This document shows, one piece after another, positions 1-9,373 of a stretch of DNA of 39,853 nt; positions within the stretch are counted from its first letter, which is position 1; every line of letters starts with the position of its first letter. The notes under the pieces are model-generated. The model was given only the letters and a program-made list of their open reading frames with translations. It was not told the origin of the DNA and made no database searches. Origin of the DNA: Azolla pinnata. Its lineage: Eukaryota > Streptophyta > Polypodiopsida > Salviniales > Salviniaceae. The stretch is taken from contig JBBBWG010029110.1 of NCBI GenBank assembly GCA_037176905.1, positions 15,052 through 54,904 of the forward strand, read 5' to 3'. Both the position numbers and the translations under genes were made by a program.

Positions 1-1300
1 CTTCAGAATGCCTCGTGGTTCTTGAAGGATCAGAGAAAGGGGAAACGGATCATGCCTTCCCAATGAAAGCAACAAGTCTAGATAGTGCTCACGATTGTCG
101 AGGCTTTAGCTTTACGTTTCTACAGGCTTCCCTAAGGGTTAGAATGCTGCACAGCATGAGATTTGGACAGATGTCATTTTTGGGACTTTACGCATAGCTC
201 CTGATTGATTTTTCTCTATCTAGGAAACGGATATTTTCTAGATAGTGCCAGATAAAGGCCCGTATGGAAGAAAGAATGATATATTAACATCTTTTAAGCA
301 GCCAAAATGTCATAGAAGACCAGATAAGATATTACATCTTGAAATGTTATCAACAATTACCAAAATAATAACTTTACCCATCTGAACCTTCAAGTTCCGC
401 AGAAGAGGAGAATATTATGATTGAAACAAGAAGTATTAGACACAGATTTGGAAAAACGATGTATTAAAGAGAAATGCTTACCCTTCTCTTGGTGCAGATG
501 CCTTATACTTTGCACAATAAAAGTCCAGAACAGTGCACGCTGAGACAGAAGACCAGAATAATCAGAAGCTGATTTGCTACATATGGTTACATTGCAGATA
601 ATGTACGCTCTATAATGCATCCAGATTTCTACTTTACATTCTGTCAATTTAACATTTCCACAAGTAATAGACATAAAAGACCAGTTTCGAGTCCTAAAAT
701 AATACACAAAAACTCTGGCACGATGGAATCAGCAAGTACAGCACGTATAATTGTAAAATTTAAGTGTTGTTCACATAGCTTAGCTATAGGATGTTATAAA
801 CCAAAACATTCAGTGATTAATACAAATGAAGGCCTAATGATCACATTTCCAGAAATTGAACGGTCATATCAATCGTATTATGTCCTAGTTCTGTAATTTA
901 CTTAGCATATGAGTTGCTTTGGATTTTTAGCATGCATATGCACGCTTCATTTCTTGATCGTTCAATACATAATCATTTCAACTAGGTCGATGGATATCAC
1001 ACTTTGCACGATTCAAGCCTATGGATATTGTTGACTCTTACAACTATGGAAAACATAAGGTATTGCCCGTCATCTATGAAGCGGATGCTTCAGAATGGTT
1101 CTATCTGATACACTTCAAACAAATGAATATTAACAATGGGCATATAAACGTACTGAATCTCTGTCCCTCTTCCACTTCCTGTTTCATAGAAAGAAAGGGA
1201 ATCAAGAGAAAAGATAGATTGAAGTGTATCTTGCTTTATGCAGCACAAATGCTTCCACAAACATCGCTAGAAAACACACGTTCTTGCTGCCTACTTGGCG
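1..1300. other. no recognisable gene
   Basis: This is AT-rich sequence with only short open frames on both strands and no motif I can assign. The longest is a 105-codon minus-strand frame at 390-707, which has no domain signature. It could be the 3' untranslated end or an intron of a gene outside the window, or decayed transposon sequence. I see no direct evidence for any of these. Confidence 0.5.
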
Positions 1301-1370
1301 GTGGACCCAAACGATTATGACGGATGACTTGTTTCGCTGCATCCATGCCATTGGCAACCCTGGTTCTCCT

Positions 1371-1670
1371 CTAATTGCTCGCCAAAAAAAGCTTCCAACT
1401 CAAGCTGGAACGCTGCGCAATGCGGAGGCCATACAGAAAAGCCTCCACGGCAGAGAAATGCAAACGGAAGGTACCTGGCGCGGACGGCGAGGAGAAAGCC
1501 GGATGCACGACGACGTCGGTGTAGAGGACGCCGTGGTTGAGCGCGGGCCACGGCAAGCCGAATTCTCTGTCGCGGGGCACCATGATGGCGGCGATGGCGA
1601 TGGCGATGGCGATGGGGAAGCTGTTGTTGGTAGAATGAGAATGTGCAGATCTCTGTTAAACTGTCCCACA
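1371..1670 (-). other. possible orphan exon, GC-rich
   Basis: A GC-rich minus-strand frame stands out from the AT-rich surroundings. A possible acceptor (acaacag) near 1624 is followed by an Ile-Ala alternation encoded by a 6-bp repeat. After that comes a non-repetitive stretch beginning MVPRDREFGLPWPALNHG, and the frame ends at a stop near 1371. Reading from the internal ATG (1583) gives 70 residues with a mildly hydrophobic character. I do not recognise the family, and no upstream exon is evident, since the next 700 bp upstream on this strand is the Lhcb5-like remnant. It may be a gene relic or a chance frame in GC-rich DNA. Confidence 0.25.
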
Positions 1671-1689
1671 TATTTTAAGCCTTTTTAAG

Positions 1690-2340
1690 AGAAGCTGCTG
1701 AATGATCTCAACATGCTTGCCTTAAGGTTATGCTAAGTCTTGAAGCTTGAAGATCATAATTAGGTTAATTTTCCCTTCTTAACCAGATTTAGGGTTTCTA
1801 ATCCTTTTGCTATATAAGCTTTGCTATGCTCTCTACCAGGTTTTTAGGGTTTAGGGTTTAGGGCTTAGGGCTTAGGGTTTAGGGCTTAGGGCTTATGGCT
1901 TATAAGTGTTGCTATATAGCCTCGCGATCGCGACCTCCGTCGATGGATCGATCCTAAAGACCAAGAAGACAAGGACCTTGGGAGATGATCATGGATCGAT
2001 GGATCGATGCATCGGGGTGATGCAGAGGCATCATGTTGTTCTTTGTGGGTTGGGACCAGTTGGCTCCTCTACCAAAACAAACCCCAATCAGTCCTCACCA
2101 CCACCACAACGACGATTCATATATACAAAATATATACCCTATGGCTTCACTGCTAGCAGCATCGATCAGCTCATCGTGTAAAACACCAGAAAAAAAACAA
2201 ACAAAAAAGAGACGAGCACCGCAATACGGCAGATTCATTTGTCTTGCAGACATTCCATATCCAAAGATGTGACATGAAGGAGTTTCTTTCATGGAAGAGA
2301 AAACAAAGGAAGGACAAGGTCTTTGCCTCTACTCTGCTCT
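1690..2340 (-). pseudogene. degraded inverted copy of the Lhcb5 3' region (intron 5, 3'UTR and flank)
   Basis: Read on the minus strand, this segment is collinear with 27736-29450 of the Lhcb5 locus on the plus strand. Shared blocks in the same order include CATGAAAGAAACTCC (2279-2293 against 27767-27781), GATGAGCTGATCGATGC (2159-2175 against 27911-27927) and GGGGTTTGTTTTGGT (2071-2085 against 28000-28014). These are followed by the 3'UTR block around CCTTGT-TTCTTG (1961-1974 against 28421 on), GCGAGGCTAT (1916-1925 against 28758-28767), and one unit of the 59-bp repeat found downstream of Lhcb5. The spacing between the second and third blocks is nearly identical (about 73 bp). Exon 6 is missing: the homology jumps from just before the intron 5 acceptor into the 3'UTR. 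The copy therefore has no coding potential. Recognised by eye; identity not computed. Confidence 0.75.
1838..1902. repeat. interstitial plant telomere-like tract
   Basis: Several TTTAGGG heptamers are interspersed with the variant CTTAGGG, ending in a diverged CTTATGG. The tract lies inside the inverted Lhcb5-like remnant, at the place where the Lhcb5 3' flank also has scattered CCCTAAA motifs. The tract was probably part of the ancestral copy and expanded locally. Confidence 0.85.
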
Positions 2341-3087
2341 ACTCAACAAATGGCGAAGGTGGTCCTATCACAGTTGTTATTTGAGTCGGTGGAGTTGGCT
2401 AGCTAAACTGGAATCCCAACCGATTGCTCATCCAACGGAATTCGATGCTTAACTCCCTCTCTTACTAGGAAAATTACATTCGCATCATGCACCTCTAGAA
2501 TGCGTATAAGCCCAATCAATACAGATTATGCATCACCAAAAACACTCGATCCTACTCGGTATCGATTATGCACATCAAGAACATCATATCAAGAACACGA
2601 GAGGCGAGAAGCTCTCAATCGTCTGAACACCCCAGTATTTCATCAGCTCTACACGTCATATATAGCTTCAATTGCAGCAGTCGGGAGGAAATCTCCACTA
2701 AGGGACTCATGGCAATCGATGCATGGAAGGCATGGGCTTCACCAACCTCTCCTTGGCCGCCGATAATGATTCCATCTTAATCCATAGGCTGATAACGACG
2801 AATATCAGCAACAGCAAGAGACGATTCTGTAACCGCATTTCTGAAATGCCCTTACTGGGATATGTACAACAGCATAGTATTGTTTGCTCTACCCATATAC
2901 TATGGGGGCTCCTTTGCAGGTCCATTTATAGGTAGGTGACACTTTCCCGAATTCGGTAAACCCCAAAATGCTACTATAAGAATACATTGACCACAATCTT
3001 TCTTCGATATCCAGTTTAGGGTCTAGGGTCTAGGGCCATGCCCTGAAATGAGACTTGTAATTTTTCATCAGTGTTTGACGAGATCAC
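2341..3087. other. no recognisable gene
   Basis: This is the spacer between the Lhcb5-like remnant and the PPR stop codon, with only short open frames. Similarity to Lhcb5 intron 5 fades beyond about 2340, and I could not find Lhcb5 exon 4 or 5 remnants here. A short GGGTCTA repeat sits near 3017-3034. Confidence 0.5.
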
Positions 3088-5636
3088 TCACTCATCATAT
3101 GAATCGTTTGTTTCGAAGCATTCGTTGGCCGAAAGTGCATTCACATTCGAGATCAGCAGCATGACCGCGCTGTCATTGGGTTCCAAACAAAGGATGCATG
3201 CTGCGGCCTCCGTCGCTAGCTCTATGTTTCCATGGATCCTGCATGCACCGAGCAAAGCCCTCCATAACACAGTGTTGGATGACCCTGATGGAATCGTTTT
3301 CAGTAGCTTCTCTGCTATATACAGCTGCCCGCATCGAGCAAGAAGATCAACCATACACCCGTAATGCTCTACTGCACATTCCACAACCTGATCCACTGTC
3401 ATGAAGATGAAGTAGTACCAGCCTTCATCGACTAGTCCAGCATGGCTACATGCAGTAAGTATAGCAACAAAGCTAACATGGTTTAATTCCATCCCCTTGT
3501 GCAGCATCGTACCCGCTAAGCTTAGAGCTTCCTGACCAACCCCATGCTGGCCATACCCTGCTAGCATCGTATTCCATGAAACGATATCCTTCTCGGGCAT
3601 TCGATCTAATACCTTACTAGCATCCTTCAGCTTACCACATTTTGCATACATGTCGATAAGGGCATTCCCCACGAACAGATCATGATCGTATTGACTGCTG
3701 ACGATAGTGTTATGTACAAGAAACCCTTTATGCACCGATGCCACATTAGAACATGCATTCACCAAGCTCACAAACGTGATCTCGTCAGGGTCCAGACCTT
3801 CTTGAATCATCTTCTGAAACAGTTGCCAGACCTCCTGATCAAGGCCATGCTTTACGTGAATAGCTATTATCGTATTCCAAGAGACCACATTCCGTTTCAA
3901 CATCTCATTGAATACTTTACAGGCACAACTGAGACTTCCACATGCAGCATACATGTCAACAAGAGCATTTGCTACAAACATATTTGTTGTGGCATTAGTT
4001 TTTGAGATCCGAGAATGTATATGTTTGCCTTGCTCCAAAGCTTGTAACGTCGTACAAGCTGTAAGGATGCTTACGTAGCTAACATCATTTGGATAGAAAT
4101 CTTCCATAGCCATCTGACAGAAAAGCTGGAGTGCTTCTTCACAATGTCCATGCTTAGTTAACCCTCCAATCAAGGCATTCCATGTGGCTACATCCCGTTC
4201 GGGAATCGCATCAAAGATCTTCCATGCACTGCTCCAGCCTCGACATTTTGTATACATATCAATAAGTGCATTCCACATCAACGTGTTCAACTCCAGGCTA
4301 CTCTTTATGATTTGATCATGTATTTTCTTAGCCTGTTCCAAATCCCCTACATTACCATATGCATTCGCGATCATTAGAAACGTGACTATATCAGGTTCAA
4401 CATGCATCGACTGCATCTTCGAGAAAAGCAGGAGGGATTTTTGAGCATCTCCATTTTTCACATAACCTCCGATTATAGCATTCCAGGAGGCTGAATCTTT
4501 CTCATCCATAATGTCAAAAATCTCGTGTGCCTCCTCAAAACTTCCACATTTTACATACATATTGACCAATGAGTTCCCAACTAATGTGCTCAGCTTCATC
4601 TTTCTCTCACGGAGTAGATCGTGAATCTGCCTACCTAGCTCTAGGTTCCCTAGAGCAGCACATGCTTTGAAAACAGATACAAAGCTAACATCGTTGGGGA
4701 CTATGCCATGCTCTTGCATTCTCCAGAACGTGTCGACTGCATCCTCGAACCTCTCATGCTTACAATAAGCTGCAATCATCATGTTCCAAGTTACTACATT
4801 ACGTTCTATCATGTTCTTAAATGCAGCTTCAGCATCTTCTATGTTCCCGCACCTTGCATACATGTTGACAATGGAAGTCGAGATGAAGACATTGGGTTTC
4901 CATTCACTTCTTATGATGTGATCATGAAGAAACCTACCATCATCCAGAGCATTCGATTGAATGCACCCTTGCAGGAGGCATACATAAGCTTGGGGACAAC
5001 TCTTGTAACCAAGCAGTTCGAACTCTTTCAGACCTTGAAGTGCTTTGTTGAGGTTTCCTGGCTTAGAGGGCACTACAAATCGACTTGATCTCAGACTTTA
5101 TACAAAAAAACCGGTACATCCGGAAAATAAGAAAATAAAAAACACACCTTGCCGCTTCATAGAAATCTGTGGATGGCAGAGAAATAGGCTATCATGTGTC
5201 CAAGTTTGGTTCTTGGATCACCATTACAAAGTCCTGCTACAACCTTGGCATTGGTGTATGCAAGCTGCCACATTATACAGCAGCGTTTCCTTTGTTCTCT
5301 GAGTAACTTCGTGCTGCTGAAGCCATCGACAAGAAATTCAATTTTTCATTTCTTATGGTTGATGGCCCGGCCCCTACATTGCATAGGACAAATCACCTAC
5401 TTCAAGAAATGTCTCTCGATCCATTGGCTTCGGTACGATAATTCAAGATCCACAAGACACATTCATTCAATCTGGATCCATTGCCTTCACAGCAACACAA
5501 AAGAGCCTGGGAATCCATGCCTAGATCCATTCAAATTCGCAGCAGTAACAAACTTCAGGAGAGAGAGAGAGAGAGCCCTAAAAGAAACACAGGAAAGCAA
5601 CCTTCCTTACCACGAGGAGACCGCAATCGCAAACAT
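3088..5636 (-). CDS. PLS-class pentatricopeptide repeat protein, E-type, with a tiny first exon
   Basis: This is a sequence-specific organellar RNA-binding protein; PLS-class members normally guide C-to-U editing in plastids or mitochondria. Exon 2 (5083-3088) is about 665 codons of back-to-back P, L and S repeats, with the typical NMYARCG, DMYTKC and LIDMYAKCG helices and VSWNT/ATWNAL blocks. It ends in a partial E motif (VLWRALLGACRIHGN) and then a stop, with no E+ or DYW domain. The long frame has no in-frame ATG at its start. A 26-nt exon 5636-5611, starting with ATG and ending at a GTAAGG donor, joins in phase to an acceptor at 5084-5085. It supplies the N-terminus MFAIAVSSCRFVVPSKPG and a 673-residue protein. 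Lacking DYW, it would need a DYW partner in trans if it edits. The PPR call is certain; exon 1 is inference. Confidence 0.92.
5553..5574. repeat. (GA)n microsatellite in PPR intron 1
   Basis: A short uninterrupted GA run lies about 40 bp downstream of the proposed PPR exon 1 donor, on the gene's antisense strand. Confidence 0.8.
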
Positions 5637-5824
5637 CGTTTTGCTCGCTCTGACGCCTCTTTCTGTTCTGCTACCTTCTAGTTCGGCCCATGTTCTTCCG
5701 ATGCCTTTCCTGGCGGGCAACGCAGGGCCTTCTGTGCGAGAGGTCGGTGATTCTCGACACTGCCATGGCACAGAGAATCCCTCAGCAAGAAGAAAGCGCC
5801 ATTCCGTTGAGCAGAGGAAACAGA

Positions 5825-6640
5825 CGATGATGGATGGATGCATGGCTGGATGCATGTGGGTGCAGATGCACACATGCATGATGCATGCGCATGCATGAAT
5901 GTGCATGGTGCGTATGCATGGTGCAGGGCCGAAGCACATACATATGCACATTGCACAATATGTGTATGATGCACACTATGGTGCATGGTGCATATGGGTG
6001 CAGGCACATACACATGCATGCATGCATGCGTAGATGGTATGTGAGCATGAATGTGTATGGCTGTTGTGGATGTAAGCATGCATGTGTATGAGCAGAGAAA
6101 CAAACGACCGTATGCAGGCACATATACGTGCATGCATGTGTAGATGGTATGTGAGCATGCATGTGTATGGTTGTTGTGGATGCAAGCATGCATGTGTATG
6201 AGCAGAGAAACGGACGATGATGGATGGACGGATGGCTGTATGGATGCATGTGGGTGCAGATACATACATATGCATGTACGTGTATGATGCGTACGCATGG
6301 TGCATATGGGTACAGGCCCCAAGCACATGTGTATGCACATATACATGCATGTGTATGGGGTGGAATCTAGACGCATGGTGCATACAGGTGCAAGCACATA
6401 TACATGCATTCATGTGTAGCTGGTATGTGAGCATGTATGTGTATGGCTGTTGTGGATGCAAAGCATGCATGTATATGCATGTGATTGGATTACATGCATG
6501 CATGTGTGCATGTCCATACTTATGTCCATGAAAAGCATTGTTAGACACATGGGATGCATGTTAAGATAGAAAAAAAAATACAGATGCATGGGGATCATGT
6601 TGTTCCCATGGATGCATGGCCCATGCATCGTGCCAACAAC
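5825..6640. repeat. TGCATG/TGTATG-rich array in the PPR / response-regulator divergent promoter
   Basis: About 800 bp consists of alternating purine-pyrimidine steps dominated by TGCATG, TGTATG and CACATA words. There is higher-order structure: a block containing GTGAGCATG, TGTATGG and TTGTGGATG recurs near 6040, 6150 and 6425. A second block (AGAAACGGACGATGATGGATGG-like) starts near 5816 and 6203. CATGCA is the RY/Sph element recognised by plant B3-domain factors, and long alternating tracts can adopt Z-DNA. No function is shown here. The many open frames across it arise because the words contain few stops. Confidence 0.85.
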
Positions 6641-6659
6641 ATTAAACAAGGGGCTTGCC

Positions 6660-6742
6660 GTTGGACTGTGTTCTGTTATGCTTAGTTCTGTTCTTGTTCT
6701 GTTATGCTCAGTTCCGCTCTTGTTGTGTTCTGTTCCGTGGAT
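6660..6742. repeat. short direct repeats of TTCTGTT just upstream of the response regulator
   Basis: GTTCTGTTATGCTTAGTTC and a near copy 30 bp later, with further CTGTTC words, end about 45 bp before the response-regulator ATG. They would fall in its proximal promoter or 5'UTR. The complementary strand resembles the GAACAGAGC-type repeat at 30290-30930. Confidence 0.6.
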
Positions 6743-6783
6743 AGAATTCGAGGAGCAGAGCTGACAGAGCAGATATAGGGGCC

Positions 6784-8274
6784 ATGGAGACCATCTCTCC
6801 TTCTGATGTCCATATCCTCATCGTCGACGATGACCCGCTCTCGCTCATGGTCATGGAGCGCATGCTCAAGCGATGCCAGTACAAAGGTAGGTCCCTATCT
6901 GAGGCCACATTCCATCATCATTGGGCGTCGGTTCCAGATTCCAGCACAGATTCCAGCTCCGACGCATATGTCTGGATTCTTTCTATACCTGGGCATGCCA
7001 TGGCCCCGAATCGACCCCATTTTCATTTCACGGCCCCCCTCTGTTTTTGGCAGTCACTTCCTGCAACCGAGTCGCAGCTGCATTGGTCAAGCTCCGGGAG
7101 AACACATCGGCCTACAACCTCGTCATCAGCGACGTGTACATGCCCGAGGACAACGGCTTCGCACTGCTCGAGGTCGTGGCTCTCGAGATGGATCTGCCTG
7201 TTATCAGTAAGAAGAGAGATCTTCCAGATGTTTTCTCGACGATTTTTCCAGTGTTCTTTTGTTATTTTATCCGCTTCTGTGTCTCCATGCATGTTTTTCG
7301 CCAGTGATGTCTGCCAACGGCGAGACGAGCGTGGTCATGAAAGGAATCACGCATGGCGCCTGCGACTACCTCATCAAGCCCATCAGGCTCGAGGAGCTGA
7401 AGACACTCTGGCAGCACGTGGCGAGGAGGAAGAGCAGCAACAGCAGTAGCAGCAACAACAAGGAGGAGGAGGAGGAGACGAAAGAAGCTGACGCAGTCGA
7501 TCCGATTGTCATTGATGTTGCCGACGATGACAGAGACACTGGCAACGACGGCAGAGAGGCTCTGAGGTGGTCTGCCGCCTTGCACGAGCGGTTCGTCTCA
7601 GCAGTGAACGAGCTCGGAACCGAGAGTAAGCTCAGAACTTGCACCTCCTGAATCTCTGGCTACAGTATAATCCGATTTCGATCCATAGAATCGCTCTGTT
7701 CCGTCTCCAACAAGCTATATCGATCAGTAGGTTCGTCGTTTTGGGCTCTTCTGTCTCTAGCTACAGCATCGACCAGTCGATAGGATCAATCTGTTCTTGT
7801 CTTCTTGAAATAGTATTGATCAATCAATGGGATCGTCGTTTCGGATCTCCTATCTCAAGCTACAGTTTTGATCGATTCATCGATCAACAACAAGAATCTT
7901 CATCTGGGTGTTGCCAATACAGGACCGACCCCCTATGCTAACCACTCTTTCCATCTCTTTCCAGATACTTCCCCAGAGAAGGTCTTACGCCTGATGAACG
8001 AGCCGGGCCTCACAGTCGACCAGATATCGAGCCATATGCATGTACAAACTCCAGACTTCCTTCTCCTTTTTTCTTCTGCCGCTATCTTCTTCTTCATGCA
8101 AACCAATCTTTCTGCTTTCTTGCTATGTTCATGAAGCAGAAATACAAGCTGACGCTGAGCAGACTGAACGAAGAGAGCGGACAAGGGTCGCCCGAGACTG
8201 TGATGGAAAACAATCGAAAGGCGAAATCCAAGTCCAAGCCCAAGTCTACGAAGAAGCCAACTCATGGGACATAG
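6784..8274 (+). CDS. compact type-B response regulator (receiver plus GARP Myb-like domain)
   Basis: This is a nuclear transcription factor of the His-Asp phosphorelay; type-B members mediate cytokinin responses. Five exons join in phase: 6784-6886, 7054-7206, 7305-7625, 7965-8041 and 8140-8274, giving 262 residues. The receiver domain has the acidic pair in VDDDPLS (Asp15/16), the phospho-acceptor Asp61 in VISDVYMPEDNGF, Ser88 in MMSANGE and Lys110 in LIKPIRL, so it should be phosphorylatable. An Asp/Glu-rich linker leads to a GARP domain at about 171-226 (LRWSAALHERF, LRLMNEPGLT, SSHMHKYKL). The usual SHLQKYRL is altered to SHMHKYKL. Only a short Lys-rich tail follows, so the long activation region of typical type-B proteins is missing. 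The ATG at 6784 gives the complete receiver. Confidence 0.9.
7655..7890. repeat. degenerate ~50-bp repeats in response-regulator intron 4
   Basis: Four to five diverged units each contain a GATC-rich start (ATCGATCAGT, ATCAATCAAT, ATCGATTCAT) followed by TCGTCGTTT and TCTC..AGCTACAG words. They occupy most of the 339-bp intron 4 and stop before the acceptor. Confidence 0.55.
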
Positions 8275-9373
8275 GCTGTGGCCATGAAGAACGAAAGACA
8301 GAAAGAAAGATTCGTTCACGTTTGCCCAGGCCTATGAGACCATGGGCGTGATTGAATCGAAAAGAGAAAAAAACAAAGGAGGCATTGCCTAGTGAATGTA
8401 AATTAAACCAATTTAGAGGTTAGATTTAGTGATGCTTGATCACCCTGTTGTGTACTGATGATGCAGATGTAATTACATACTCCCATGGACAAATTTTAGT
8501 TTTACTATTGCTAGAAAATAGTATGTTTAATTTTAGAGACATATAGCACTCGAGCGAATTCATCAACTTTTGCTGCTAAAATCTAGACATTTTCGATTCC
8601 AAGTATACGATCAAGGAATTGCATGATTACAGTAATCAATCGATTAACCCAATCCTTAACCACTCAAAACAATCTCAAACAGCCACTCTTCCAATAGAAA
8701 GTTACATCTATGATCCACTGTAAGTGCTCAATGTAACTCAGATTTCTTTGCCATGGCTTGCTAAAATATGACCATTCAGCCAATCAGTAATCTGCACACC
8801 GTATGAACTCTTTAGATTCGGCTTGAATGTCATTATAGAGCAAAACAAACCACCATGGCACATTTGACCACAACCAATCCCTCTCCATCATGACAAGATT
8901 CAGAAAAAAACCAGCAGATTTTGCAATTGGCTTATATTTCACTTCCAAATAGTCTTCTGTTGCATGATTTTTGAAAAGCTGCCCAAGAAGGGGAGCAAGA
9001 CACATATTTCATACATACTCACTTGTCACAAACACACACACACACACAAATATGTTTGTGTGCGCGTGCAAATTCCATTTCGCGCAACTGATTTCCCATT
9101 CTTTTGAATGTTGTACAGCTCAAAGCACTCGAAATAACTCAAAATAACGCTTCATATTCTACACTGATGCACAACTTTTATTTTTTGATTGAAATACCAA
9201 GGCATCTGCACCACAAAATTTCTATTTCTTTTTCCTTTTCCTGCTCTTTTTCCTGTCCAATAACACATACCGAGTGACCAAACTGGCCAAAGATGTCTCG
9301 CATTAAACTCAATTCCTGAAAACTCTATATGTTACACAACATAAACCGCTAGCTGTTATCAGCCATGTCCACT
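8275..9373. other. convergent 3' spacer, no gene seen
   Basis: This AT-rich spacer lies between the response-regulator stop and the eIF2B delta stop. A 73-codon minus-strand frame (8784-9005) has no recognisable motif. A (CA)n run near 9030-9047 is followed by TATG and TTTGTGTG, so it can form a small imperfect hairpin. Most of this is probably 3'UTR of the two genes. Confidence 0.6.

Noticed and set aside
5678-6548. Minus-strand frames of 155-243 codons and a plus-strand 104-codon frame
   Set aside because: These come from the same low-stop TGCATG repeat, overlapping in multiple frames with no domain content.
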